DNA from: Bolinopsis microptera
Lineage: Eukaryota; Ctenophora; Tentaculata; Lobata; Bolinopsidae
Length of the DNA: 60,000 nucleotides
Direction of reading: 5' to 3'
NCBI RefSeq assembly: GCF_026151205.1
Contig: NC_087072.1
Span: forward strand, 20,986,103 to 21,046,102
Shown piece by piece: positions 10,090 to 21,094 of the stretch; positions within the stretch are counted from its first letter, which is position 1, and every line of letters begins with the position of its first letter. The notes beneath the pieces are model-generated. The model searched no databases. It was given only the letters and a program-made list of their open reading frames with translations, and was not told where the DNA came from. The translations under genes and the position numbers were made by a program.

Positions 10090-10440
10090 GTATAAATTGT
10101 ATCTAAAAATTTTTCGCTGTCTCAGGTTTTCTTAAATTTTGTCTCAGGATTTTTCGCTGTCTCAGGTTTTCTTAAATTTTGTCTCAGGATTTTTCACTGT
10201 CTCGGGATTTCTTAAATTTTGTCTCAGGTTTTTTCGCGCGTCTCAGGATTCTTAAATTTTGTCTCAGGTTTTTTCGCTGTCTCGGGATTTCTTAAATTTT
10301 GTCTCAGGATTTTTCGCTGTCTCGGGATTTCTTAAATTTTGTCTCAGGTTTTTTCGCTGTCTCGGGATTGCTTAAATTTTGTCTTAGGATTATTCTGCTG
10401 TCTTAGGATTATTCTGCTGTCTTAACTTTTGCACCTGTGT
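10090..10440. repeat. 40-bp tandem repeat array, right subterminal
   Basis: Reverse complement of the left array, about seven units (TTTTTCGCTGTCTCAGG and CTTAAATTTTGTCTC alternate). Both arrays contain one shared aberrant unit with CGCG, so they descend from one array and then changed copy number. Confidence 0.95.
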
Positions 10441-10495
10441 CTCAGGAATTTTTGCAAATCTAATCCTAAGATCCGAGGCTGGGGGAGGCCTTTAA

Positions 10496-11182
10496 AACTG
10501 CGCGGCTGAGTAGTCCAGAGGTAGGATTGGACTCCCTACAACACAAAATTTCACGAAGATCATGCGTGCGCTTACATTAGTGAAACAAATTTTTTATATT
10601 TTGCGATTTGTTATTTCCTAACACTATTACTAATTACTATTTGAACTATTTTAAGCACCAGCCACCAGATAATAATTTTAAGGCGTCCACGGACGCCTGG
10701 ACGCCCTCAATAGCCGCCTCTGTTGCAAACAATAAAGAGATTATCCAAACAATATACACATAATATAACAATAACCCTATATAAAAATTCAATATAAAAG
10801 TTTAAAATGAATGAAAACTGGCCACGGGCCTAAATATTACATATATTCGAGAGACTGTGGGATACTGAAGGGAAAGGAAGCAGTTCTAACGAGCTCTTCT
10901 CAAACACAAGGATATATTCTTGTGAACTCGGCTAGTATATATGAAACATTTGTCATGGAGTTGTAGAGGGAGTTATGTGCCTCGCCGGGCTAAAGTAGTG
11001 GATGACCTTGCTGTACGGCAAGTTAAACAAGGATCTGAAACTACTAGGTTCCGTACAGACTCAACTCTGCACCCGTGTCAATATGTTCATTATATGCAAG
11101 CCTCTTGATTTATATCAATCAATTACAATTCATTAACATTACCAATATTAAAAACTATCGAAAATATTCAAGAAAGTATTCT
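10496..11182. other. Non-coding stretch right of the foldback element
   Basis: AT-rich, no convincing ORF. The 10860-11070 part may be the 3' flank of the retroelement fragment that follows on the minus strand. Confidence 0.4.
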
Positions 11183-11584
11183 CTAGCCAAAGGGCTCAAT
11201 ATTTAAATCTAAATCTTCAATATTGTCTGGTTTATATCGCAACTTGGGCCCTCTGTCCCCCCTTATCGAAATAACCGTTGTCTTTAATACCTCAAAGCGC
11301 AAGCGCTTTCTAAGATATGTAACTGAGTCTGAATAACGCTGACCCGTTGGAGATTCCATCTTTTGTGCAAGCTTTTTAATCAAGCGTTGCGCTTCGACTC
11401 CCATGCCTCCTGTTGTGGAGAAAACTAAAGGTGTAAAGGTAGCTTTTTCCACTTCTAGGACCCTTGCATTATATGCTCTTTTCTTCTCAGTCTCGTGAGC
11501 CAAATACATCATAGGAATTGGTTTAGCGGCGTTGGTTGGAGCAGGAGCGCGAAACACTCTTACATCAAAAAATGCTCTTTCCAA
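11183..11584 (-). pseudogene. C-terminal fragment of a retroelement protein with PD-(D/E)XK-like motif
   Basis: 133 codons starting abruptly at ERAFFDVRVFRAPAPTNAAK and continuing HETEKKRAYNARVLEVEKAT, FTPLVFSTTGGMGVEAQRLI and LRFEVLKTTVISIRG. This C-terminal module recurs in retroelement-derived reading frames of cnidarians, sponges and molluscs, where FFDVRV follows a DxARLDI motif (recalled, not searched). Everything upstream is missing, so it is a 5'-truncated copy. A more diverged copy of its last 40 residues lies just upstream. Confidence 0.6.
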
Positions 11585-11689
11585 CGCATTTTAAAAAATA
11601 AAAAATCTTAGAAAATTTCATAAAAACCCTTTGTAGTAGTAGTAAAAGTAGCCAATTCAATGTTGGCTCTAAGTATCTAAATCTGATAA

Positions 11690-11810
11690 TATCTAAATCT
11701 GATATTTTAACTATACTACCACTTTTTACCCCTCTTTCTCCTCTTAGAACAATAATTGTCGTTTTTAATAAGTCAAATCTTATTCTTTTCCTGATAATAG
11801 TCATTAAATC
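11690..11810 (-). pseudogene. Second, diverged copy of the same retroelement tail
   Basis: Reads IRKRIRFDLLKTTIIVLRGE, aligning with LRKRLRFEVLKTTVISIRGD of the 11183-11584 fragment, then EDLDL-like SDLDI. Only the final part survives. The two tails lie in the same orientation about 100 bp apart. Confidence 0.6.
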
Positions 11811-12103
11811 GCTTCAATGTATCTTTAGCCTGATTTTCTAGACATTCTATCAGCTAACTTTTTGAAGAACGTATTTGCTTCTCTTCCCGTTTGCAAACTG
11901 ACTTATTGTCCTTTATAAATTCAATAAAAGTATTTAATTTCAAAACTTTCCGTTTTTTAAAGTAAAATTATGATGTGCTTTTTAAAGTAAATTTTCTCAA
12001 TTAATCTTTTATTTCAAAGATTCAATAAAATAACAGAGATCATGACAGAATAATGTATTTTTAAAATCTGTCACATCAATGAAGAACTGTGCAAATGGGC
12101 TTT

Positions 12104-12520
12104 TACTAATTCGCTCGCCCAAATATTTCACGTGACTTTGGTTTTTATGGTTTTCAACCCTAACCCTAACCATAACCCCGAAGCTATCCATAACCCTTAT
12201 ACCACAACCCTAACCCTAACATGAGCCCTGTACAATCGAACTCATGTTAATTTACTTACTGGGCCGCGCTCAGCCTGTCATTCCGCCTAATCTCTTAATG
12301 TTAATAAACATAATAGCCTGAGGTCCCCGGTAATGTTTTACTAGCCTGTCACGTGACCAAAACGGTTGTTCGCCCATAACTCTTTAGGGAAGCATGTTGA
12401 CTTTACGTCATATGGGGTGATTCGGAATCAGCGTCCAAAAATACACCGATTTAGATCAATTTCATACCCAAAGGACCTTTTCACAAGAATGTGCTTAAAA
12501 TTTGGGCTAGCGATTTAGTA
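12104..12520. mobile_element. MITE family 1 (TACTAAATCGCTCGCCC termini), copy A
   Basis: Left end TACTAATTCGCTCGCCCAAA, right end TTTGGGCTAGCGATTTAGTA (inverted). The interior holds two interrupted CCCTAA/TTAGGG-like stretches and two TCACGTGA palindromes. Copy B lies at 43590-43935 in the same orientation with strong similarity (CCCATAACTCTxxAGGGAAGC, GATTCGGAATCAG). No clear target duplication. Confidence 0.8.
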
Positions 12521-14340
12521 CGTAAAAGCGGTACGAATGACGTGCGCGCAATTTAATTAACAATTAAACACCTAGCAATAGAAACATAATAATTTATAAA
12601 TTCAAGGTTCGGTTTTTGCTTTAATTGACGATGTCAATTTATCGCAGCTCGGTAAGGCTAGTAAGGCTCGGTAAGGCCCAGTAGCGCATTTCGCTTATCG
12701 TTGCTTACCTGGGGACCCCCGGCTATTATGGTCATGAACATAGCCTCGCGTAATTGAACCCTCTAAAACGCGCAAGTAGGTGCGTTTTTGTAGGTTTATA
12801 ACCTACCAGGACGCGCACCGGGTTGGACTCGTCGACGGTCCTGGCATTGATTGGAAGTAATAATTGGAACAAATATTTTACGAGTATCACCCGTTAAGTC
12901 CAATAAAATCGCTGTATTTTGCAAGACATTATGCATGATTGAATTACATATAATATATTCGTATGCGAAGCTTGGCTTACATAATGCAGCGATTTCATTG
13001 GACGGGAGCAACTGTTGGCGACGTTTGACTACAAATGGCAGCGTTTGATCGAAAACCTGGTTTCAATATGTCCAATTTGATTCTAATTGTTGCTCCTAAT
13101 CTGATAATTCTAATGACAGTGACTGCTCCATATTAACCAACCGACCAACATTTTGGTCGAACCCTAACATTACTAATACCAAATTTAAACCCCACATATG
13201 CGTGTATAGTCTCCAAATCTTCTCTCTGCTCTCGGACTTTGTTCTTTTGAATAGAACTGTTTGTATACTTTAACAAATAGTGATTTTAACCTTGAGATAA
13301 ACTGCTAAATTATTATATTTTTGTACCAATGTTCACCTAACTTAACGTCTCTCACTGACACCATCACCCGGCAACCAATTTTAAAGTATAATTTATTAAC
13401 GATCTGACTACAGACTGGCGGTCAACGTTCCCCGTATAGTAGCTCAACGGAGGGGGTAATCAGGGCACGTGTTAATGAAAAATGTACGTGTCCTTCCACA
13501 ATCCCCTCTGTTGGGTCACACGTTATTGGGAACTGAGATCGCTATCGTGTAACTAGAAGCAGTATGTGCAAAGTAACTTAGGTGATAGGTGATAGGCAAT
13601 ATGAAATTACACATCTTACTTTAACTTTATCCCGTCACCCATGGACTTATCAATTAACGGCTGGTGGTGGTGTCATCGTTTGTCGTACTCAAAACGTTTC
13701 GCGGTTGCGAATGCCGGCCCATCGAGGAAAATCTTTTTACTTTGTATTTTAACCATTATAAAGTGTGATTAGTCGGATATGGTACTGAGTTCAAACAGTC
13801 CCCGAAACTTAAAAGCAAACATTTGATTTTTGTTTCGGCGACTGAATCGTTGATGGGCCGGCAAATATTTGTTGTCGAGTAGTGTTGAATACTCATATTA
13901 ACATGATTATTGATTTAATTTAGGAATTGTATATAAATATCTTTGACCAAGTTTAATTGTTAATGAGAATGCACCCCAGCGCTGGGCGCGCACGGCGGCT
14001 TTGATATTAGCGGCTACAAGCTTGAAGCTAGGCAGCTGCAGAAAAAATGCCGCGCGCGTTCAGCGTGGGGCTTTTCGTTTTTGATTTTACAAATGACAAA
14101 GCAACTTTTAATGATTATTAATGGAATTATCGGATATTTATAATTCAATATGTATTGATTCTTCTGTGGAAAATAAAAATTGTATTTTACTTAAAATTGT
14201 ATTTTACTTAAAAATTGTAAAATTGTATTTTACTTTCAGCTCCCCCTGTGCTTGACGAGTTATCTTTTGAAGAAAGGGTGTGATGTTAGCCTATTAACTT
14301 ACTTTGGTTACTTTGGTTGTGTTTATCCTCGTAGCCTAGC
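12521..14340. other. Gene-free stretch with small inverted repeats
   Basis: No convincing coding sequence. 12620-12690 (GACGATGTCAATT, GCAGCTCGGTAAGG, GCGCATTTCGC) is an inverted, diverged match to about 44055-44125. TGCCGGCCCATC recurs inverted near 13712 and 13857. AT-rich tract with TTTTACTTAAAATTGTA repeats at 14180-14240. Confidence 0.5.
13427..13533. repeat. Small foldback (about 107 bp)
   Basis: GTTCCCCGTATAGTAGCTCA...GGAGGGG pairs imperfectly with CCCCTCTGTTGGGTCACACG...TGGGAAC. MITE-like size. Confidence 0.5.
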
Positions 14341-14351
14341 AGGAAGGGTCA

Positions 14352-14918
14352 TCAGATTTCTGACCACCTCGATGGCGAGTAGTCTACCAAGGAATTAGAC
14401 GAGCTGCAGCTATAACCGGAATTCGGAGGGTTGTCCGGTATCAAAGCAATAAACTTGGACAAACTAACTTTAAACGACTCGAAAGTAGCTTCAGCTTTAA
14501 TAATACTATCAGGCACTTTGTTCCATAGTTTTGGTCCTCTTACAGCAAATGAGCTGTCATAGAGTGTCTGGTTGCTCGAGGAACTCAACCTAGACAGGGA
14601 AGGGATGATTGCTCGGGTGCCATGTCTGGATGTTTTTGTGAACCTAATATTGCTGCAATTGGGGACAACATTGTGAAGGATCTTCCACATCATCAGAATA
14701 GTGTACCGTTCCCTTCTGCGCTGCAGTGACATCAGCTTTAGATATGAAAGCCTCTCCCAGTAGTTCATATTTTCCAGACCGCATATACGATCGGTGAATG
14801 TTCGCTGGACCCCCTCCAAAAGCTGGATCTCAGTCACCTTAACAGGGTCCCACAGCGGACAACAGTACTTTAGTAGGCTTCTGACCAAAGACTTATATAG
14901 GGTAGTCATAATATACAA
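14352..14918 (-). pseudogene. LINE reverse-transcriptase C-terminal fragment (CR1/jockey group)
   Basis: 188 codons: LYKSLVRSLLKYCCPLWDP, LEGVQRTFTDRI, YWERLSYLKLMSLQRRRERY and FAVRGPKLWNKVPDSI are characteristic of the region after the RT palm in CR1/jockey-group LINEs. The catalytic core is absent, so it is 5' truncated. It abuts the plus-strand LINE fragment head to head at about 14915. Confidence 0.8.
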
Positions 14919-16404
14919 ACGGCTTTATACCTTTTTCACTGCTAATGACATTCTCAGTAATGAACAATTTGGTTTTCGAAAAGGCCACTCAACCTCACAT
15001 GCACTCCACAAATCAGTTCATTCAATCACAACATCAACATCCAGTGGTAATCATGTTCTAGGAATCTTTATTGACCTAAGCAAAGCTTTTGATACTCTTG
15101 ACCATGGCATTCTCCTGAGGAAACTGGAAAATTATGGGGTTAGAGGTCTAGCTCTAGGACTTCTAAAAAGCTATTTATCCGATAGATCACAGTATGTTTC
15201 ATTTCTCAACACTACATCAGAGACTATGAATGTAAAATATGGAGTTCCCCAAGGTTCCATACTAGGCCCTCTACTTTTCTTATTATATATGAACGACATA
15301 ATAAACTGTTACAAAGGCGATGAATGCAAATTTGTGCTCTATGCTGATGACACAAATATATTTATCACTGGACCGTCCAAAGAAGCAACATACTTGAAGG
15401 CCAATAAAGTTCTTGATTTCGTATGCAAATTCATGAGAAGTAATCTCTTACATATAAATATGTCTAAATGCTGCTACATACATTTTCTACCTGCATACGA
15501 ATCTGATGAAACCTGCGCCAGGGTTAGGCCGTATGCCAATGAACATGACAAATCACAAGGAATATTTATAAATGGACACAAAATTGTCAAGGTTAGCAAC
15601 ACCAAATTTCTTGGTGTAGTAATTGATGAAAAACTTAGCTGGGGCCCACATATAGAATATCTAAGAAAAAAAATTAGATCCACTACAGGAGCACTTAACA
15701 GGATTAAACATTCAGTTCCAGGGGAACACTACCAAAAAATATACTCTGCATTATTGGAATCACATCTTGCTTACGGAATAAGTGTTTGGGGCTCAGCTCT
15801 CAAAGACCAACCAAACGATAAGCTGTTCATAACTCAGAAACGTTGTATAAGAATCCTTTTTGGAGACCTAAATGCATACCTCGACAAACATGCCACTTGT
15901 GCACGAGCCAGACCTTATACAAAACAGAGGTTAGGAGCTGCTTTTTTCGAAAAAGAGCACACCAAGCCCATTTTTAATCGACTAAAATTGCTTACTGTTC
16001 AAAACTTGTACAAATACCACTGTATATCTGAGATATTTCGAATTATGAAATTTCGCACTCCATACTCGTTGTATTGTACTATAGACTCATCAAAACGTGA
16101 TACAAGCAATGTCATAATCCTCCCAAGAAAAACCAACACTTTTCTTTATATAGCCTCCAAATTGTGGAATAGCATACATAAACGGATTCTAAATGAGAAT
16201 GGGGAAATCCTCACTACTTCTGTAGCTTTGGTTAAATTACGCTGTAAAAGTATCATCCTGGGATCTCAATCCATCAACAATAATAACACCTGGACTTACC
16301 ACAACTTTCACATCGCCCCTCACTCAATCACAGACCAAACCATTTCATCACTCACTCACCAAATTGCCGACCCAATATCTATTGAAGTGGCGAAAATTTT
16401 CTAG
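14910..16404 (+). pseudogene. 5'-truncated LINE with RT core (CR1/jockey-type)
   Basis: Uninterrupted from the junction to TAG at 16402-16404. Contains FGFRKGHSTSHAL, FIDLSKAFDTLDHGILL, YGVPQGSILGPLLF, the catalytic YADD (VLYADDTNIF) and a long C-terminus ending in ASKLWNSIH. Endonuclease and N-terminus are missing. The family is different from the LINE at 5333-10029. The 3' UTR ends in a (TTA)n plus poly-T/A tract at 16555-16587. The ATG at 14794 upstream is in the other fragment and is not its start. Confidence 0.85.
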
Positions 16405-16554
16405 ACAAATGATATTTCGATATTATTGCTGCAGCAGATACAAATACCAACATTATTATATTCCCAAACGTTTGAACCTTTAAATTAACTAGGAAAGTCA
16501 ATCCTCAACTTGACTTTTACTGTTTTAAACAGATATGATGATATTAACTTAATT

Positions 16555-16587
16555 TATTATTATTATTATTATTTTTTTTTTTTTTAC
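16555..16587 (+). repeat. LINE 3' tail: (TTA)n followed by T-run
   Basis: Simple repeat TTATTATTATTATTATTATT followed by about 14 T, 150 bp after the LINE stop codon. Likely the 3' end of that copy. Confidence 0.7.
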
Positions 16588-16589
16588 AT

Positions 16590-17595
16590 ACTCCTTCTTA
16601 GTGTGGTGACTTGGGGTCCATAAATATAACAATACAAGCTGATAAACCAAAAAGAACAACTGGGGTAGGTAGGTAGCCCTGGTGGGTGCGTAAACTTTAC
16701 GGTCTGCTCTCTCCAAGATCAGCCTGCTTCTCCATTTTACCGTGAAGCCTAATTTCTAGTTTTTATAAAATATACAATGCAAGTGCAGGTTTACTAATCT
16801 TAATCTACTTAACAACTCAATAGCCCAAGTCACCATACCCGTAGTATATTCCATGGTAATAGAAGAGCTTTAAAGTTTTTCAAATTGTTGCTATAATTGA
16901 TTTAAATAAAAATTTGTTGTTTTCTTGAAATTTGTTGTTTTCTTAATGAGTAAGGTAAACTAATAGTAATACATTTTGATGCTTGGTGGGTTTTGGAAAA
17001 TTCCGCCATATTTTTCCCGGTCATTAATTTTCCCAGTCATAAATTAACCCGCAATAATATTCCCGAGTAAGGTACAAGGTAAAGGGTATGTAATGGCGTA
17101 ACGTAAGGCCCCGCAGACCCCGCTATGCTGGGGGGCGCCGTGAGAGGGGGGCGCCAAAATTCTGCCGCCCCTCCTCATAATTTGGCGCCCCCTAGAAATA
17201 TGGCGCCCCTGGTAATAAAATACTTGGTATAATAAGGTCCAAAAGTTGTTAAATATCGTGCTACTGTTCTAAGATTTGTAAAATTCTAAAATTAAATATA
17301 CTGCAAAGCAAGCAGCCAGCGCGCGCTAAAAACACATGGTAAGTGATAACGATATTGCAATTGTTATACAAACGTGGTATACAAAATTCGCGCCGCGCGT
17401 GAGGATGTTTTGATTTTGTGGCAATTTTAGACATCAATGTTTACTTTTAACTTAGATCCCAATTTAATCGGCAGTCACTTATAGTAGTATTAATGATACT
17501 TCACAAATAAAACACCAACATCTAACAGGTAGCAATAACAGATAAAAGTATGGAAATAAAAACAATTTACATTTTTCAATACTACATTATATTTA
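16590..17595. other. Gene-free stretch with GGCGCC cluster
   Basis: No coding signal. 17130-17210 has four GGCGCC sites in G/C runs (GGGGGCGCCGTGAGAGG, TTTGGCGCCCCC). This could be the degraded 3' end of the hAT element whose coding remnant follows at 17598-18090 on the minus strand. Confidence 0.4.
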
Positions 17596-17597
17596 CA

Positions 17598-18090
17598 TTA
17601 CCGTACAGTTCATATTCCAAGCAACTCTCTTAGGTTTGGAAAGAGCATCAAATTTGGCCAGCTCTTTCTTGTCAAGTTGTCTTGCTGTTAAGTTCTTGAT
17701 TGAGATGATGGCTAAACTGTAAACTGCTTAATCTATCGTATCGTTTAGTTACCCATTGTGCTTCGGAGTTTTTAAATAGCTTCAGTTTGCTAAAGGATCT
17801 TTCAGCACTGGCTACTGTAACCGGGATAGTGAGAAAAAGTGCCAGTGCTGTTACTACCTCTGAGTTGAGTGTTGCCAGTTGCTGGGTCGCTGGGGCCTGT
17901 ACAGTTATTCTGATTGGCACCAAAATCAACTTGAAGGCTGACAAGCTACGTAGCGAAATATTCACAGACAAATAAGATTTAATTCTTCAGTCAGGTCGTG
18001 CTTGTGGAGCTGGCTCAGTTGTTTTGCAGCTTTCGTCAGTGTACAATTGACTCCACATTTTTCATAGTATATACATGACATCTTCCAATG
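17598..18090 (-). pseudogene. hAT transposase remnant, C-terminal dimerisation region
   Basis: Minus-strand reading in two or three frames: TKAAKQLSQLHKHDLTEELN (about 18035-17975), then SVNISLRSLSAFKLILVPIR, then the hallmark hAT dimerisation motif PVTVASAERSFSKLKLFKN, then a frame change to ARQLDKKELAKFDALSKPKR. The PVTVASAERSFSKLKL string is typical of ZMYM1-like hAT transposases. Frameshifts near 17672 and 17972 show that it is dead. Confidence 0.8.
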
Positions 18091-18810
18091 GTAACGAAAC
18101 CTGATTTGGGAAATTTGATGTTAATTTACAAATAAATCTGCAAACCACTTCCTTCTACAAATTTCACCACATGGCATAATACCTAACATAACTCCACAGA
18201 TGCCACAATATTAAAGCTATTTACATGATTCAAAATAAACCTCAATACTTTATACTTACTTCAATGTTTTCAGTCACTTCCCAACTCTGCATTATATACA
18301 GTGAGTAACCACACTCCACACATATCGGCGTTCGGCATGTAGTTCATATAAACACATGCTATATCCGGGAATTTCATTAATGTAAAGGTTTGTTCATTAA
18401 TACATTTTTTTTAACGTACGGAAACAATTCCTACAAAAATAGGTCACTCTTTGTAGTTACTAGTTGTGACACCATACAACAGCCATTTCAAATCATTACT
18501 ACTTCTGGCAGCAAAACAAAGTCGGCTACAACTGCAAGTTCTAACAAATAACAATAATCATTCGAACAACTACCAATAAATAGAAAAGTATACATTTAAA
18601 TTTTTAACATCATCATCTGGTAACAACCATACTACCATAAAAACTCGCTTTAAACAGCATTTGATAATGGACAATCAGTACAGTGAGTACAGCTCACACA
18701 CGCACTTTTCAATTGTATAATGTTTTAGGTCACCATCACAAACACTGTGCAACGATATTGCACCTTACCTTCAATTAGTTCAACAGCAGTTTAATGATAT
18801 TTATTACCAG
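18091..18810. other. Gene-free AT-rich stretch
   Basis: Nothing recognisable; no ORF or repeat structure stands out. Confidence 0.4.
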
Positions 18811-18814
18811 TCCC

Positions 18815-19110
18815 GACCAAATTCATTGCTCAGAACATCGTGAACCCTGATTCCATCAAGTCCCTGGGAAACAGTACAATAGAGCATGTGGAAGACTTCA
18901 CCTATCTGGGTTCTAGAATCAGAGACAGTGAGAGTGATATCAGGGTTGGGAAATCAAGAGCATAGGGAGCATTGCATGCCACACACGCAGAAAAAAGTAT
19001 AAGCTTAGGAAGTCTATCAAGATCAGAGTGTTTACAGCACTTGTCGAGTGTGTTTTTGTACAGTTCCGAGACTTTGACGAAAAGGCTAGAGAGGATGGTT
19101 GATGGTTGTT
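18815..19110 (+). pseudogene. RTE-type RT C-terminal remnant
   Basis: Reads KSLGNSTIEHVEDFTYLGSR, an in-frame stop, then (shifted) LRKSIKIRVFTALVE and FLYSSETLTKRLERM. VxxFxYLGSxI and VxxALLYGSExWT are conserved in RTE-clade and related LINE proteins. Several frameshifts. Same general group as 19900-21094. Confidence 0.65.
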
Positions 19111-19899
19111 ATTTGCAAATGTTATGAATGGCCCTTAACATCAATCAATATCGAGACCATGTCAGCAACCACAGCCTGTACAGTTAACTTCTCAAAGTCA
19201 GCTCCAAGATCACCCAACAAAGGCTCAGACTTGCAGGTCATTAAAAATTCAGTTAAACAAAAATTCAATTTTATGCCATTTATTACAGAGTAAACAAGTT
19301 TACAATAAATCAATTTGATATTTAAAGGAATCCTAATTCAATGTGTAGTATGGTTGTCACTCTTTAAATAGACTAGCAGGAACCCGTCTTACTATAAAGT
19401 GGTGTCAAGACTCAAGAGACTAAAATAATTATTGTACCTATTTAATTCGCGTTTTTGACACCACTTGGGGGTCCAAATTTTGGGCACTAAAATTCTTATT
19501 CCTTGGCCAATTTTTTTATTTTTTCACACTGATTTGAAGGCCATTAAAGCATTTGACCCAGTCAAAAAAGTTTCAGTTGTATATCTTTTACGGTTTTTGA
19601 GGAAAGTCCCGTTAAAGTTGATGCCGTGGTGTCAGTAAAATGGCACGGAACCATATATATCGTCTCGCTTTATATATAGTAAGATTAGATATAGGTTGAC
19701 GGGGCAAAGGAGTGTGCGTGCTGTTCGCTATTGCTCACACCAAACGGCAACCTAGAAAGTTTTTTGTATGGACACCGGTCTCCATCACGATACAAAATTA
19801 GGATTGTAGAATTTATTGTATAACTTTTAGTGCAGTGGAGGAAGCGGTGTGGTGCATTAATAGAGTGACAGCCTACTGATTTAGAGTTGTTTTTAAGTG
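19111..19899. other. Gene-free stretch between RT fragments
   Basis: No coding signal. The word GGTGTCA recurs around 19400-19640 (for example AAGTGGTGTCAAGACTC and CCGTGGTGTCAGTAAAATGG), suggesting a decayed repeat. Confidence 0.3.
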
Positions 19900-19904
19900 A
19901 TCAT

Positions 19905-21094
19905 AATGGGTATATTTTTGGACCTAAAGGCTTTACTATGGCAACTTTAATTCGATTGACTGGCAGTTCATTTGGAGAAGTATGCAGCACTATGGCTTAC
20001 CAGACAAGTACATTAGAATTATGAAGGCGTTCTTCACTCACACAGTTAGTGCTGTTAGGGTCAATGGAGAGGTTACAGGTTGGTTTGATGTCAACTCGGG
20101 TACTGGGCAAGGTGATATACAGGGACCACCAGTCTTCAACTTTTGTTTGAATTTTTCGGCATACCTTATGGAACTGAACAAGGTCATTAGCAAGGGGGCT
20201 TTATTACAGCTGCCAGCCCCCGGGGTAGAAGAGAAACATCTCTTGGACACTGATTACGCTGATGACATGGCCATGTTAGATAACTCAAAAGAGGGGCTGC
20301 AGGAAACCACTGACCTTCTCTGCAAATACAGTGCCTATGCGGGTCTGAAGATTAATGCTGGCAAAACACAGAACATGGTTGTCAGCAAAAGTGCATCGCA
20401 GAGGCCGTATTCTAAAAACGACACTATGGACATCAATGTGGAAGGTCTCCCAATACAGCAGGTCAGCAATTTCACTTACTTGGGTGCAATCATCAGTGGG
20501 AATGGAACAATTGACAAAGAACTATCAGCTCGAATTCAAAAGGCCTCTGGGGCATTCTATCAGCTTAGCAGTATATGGTACAGTCGCAACATCAAGACTC
20601 CAACTAAAATCAGGATTTACAAAGCGGCTGTTCTCACTATACTGCTTTATGGAAGTGAGGTATGGAATACCACACAGACGCAGATGAAAAGATTTGAGGT
20701 GTTCCATCATAGATGTCTGAGGAGAATCCTGAAAATCAAATGGTTTTATCATGTATCTAATTATGCTGATGTACTTAAGCGGGCTAACATCGCCCCTGTT
20801 GATACTTTCGTACAAGCAGCTAGACTCCGATGGTTTGGCCAAGTGGTGAGGATGCCAGAAGAAAGAATACCCAACTATCTTCTGCACTGGATCCCAAAGC
20901 ATGGTAAAAGGTCAAGAGGTAGACCTCGGAAAAACTGGTTGTCATGTGTCCGGGAGGATGCAGCAATCTTCACAGGTGTCGATAACATCACGATAGAAGG
21001 TGCAGAACAACAAGCTACAGACAGGGTTCACTGGAGAGGTCGAATACACTGGAGAAAGGAGTTACTATGTGGTGCAGGCCACTCCAACGACTAG
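19905..21094 (+). pseudogene. 5'-truncated RTE-type LINE, RT and C-terminus
   Basis: The long open frame runs 19982-21094 and extends upstream to about 19937 (NFNSIDWQFIWRS); a frameshift then leads to the IFLDLKA motif at 19909. Recognisable parts are GTGQGDIQGPPVFNFCLN, the catalytic DYADDMAMLDNS, VSNFTYLGAIIS, LLYGSEVWNTTQTQMKRFE, RLRWFGQVVRM and KRSRGRPRKNW. These are typical of RTE-group LINEs, annotated in many animals as endonuclease-reverse transcriptase. The endonuclease half is missing. Confidence 0.85.

Larger units (their letters stand above)
248..10495. mobile_element. Giant foldback (inverted-repeat) element, interrupted by a LINE
   Basis: The outer ends are inverted copies of each other: the roughly 50 bp from 252 (AGGCCTCCCCCAGCCTCGGA...) returns as reverse complement ending at 10493 with one mismatch visible. 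Homology continues inward: 252-about 2645 matches the reverse complement of about 3425-5332 plus 10037-10493, giving arms near 2.4 kb around a loop of about 0.8 kb. Both arms carry the same nested parts in mirror order (40-bp tandem array, truncated MITE, tRNA-like segment, full MITE, duplicated 150-bp blocks). TTAA is present at 248-251 and 10492-10495 and could be the target duplication, but poly-A slippage makes this uncertain. No transposase is seen, so it looks non-autonomous. It is like Drosophila FB elements in architecture (inference). Confidence 0.85.

Noticed and set aside
248-10495. piggyBac origin from TTAA at both ends of the foldback
   Set aside because: The TTAA is embedded in A-runs of different length on the two sides and the termini are not piggyBac-like; kept only as a possibility.
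12150-12230. Telomere end or chromosome-fusion scar (CCCTAA runs)
   Set aside because: The runs are short, interrupted and always inside MITE copies at several places in the window.
14794-14909. ATG-started N-terminus of the plus-strand LINE ORF
   Set aside because: These codons lie in antisense of the neighbouring LINE fragment; RT similarity begins only after the junction near 14910.
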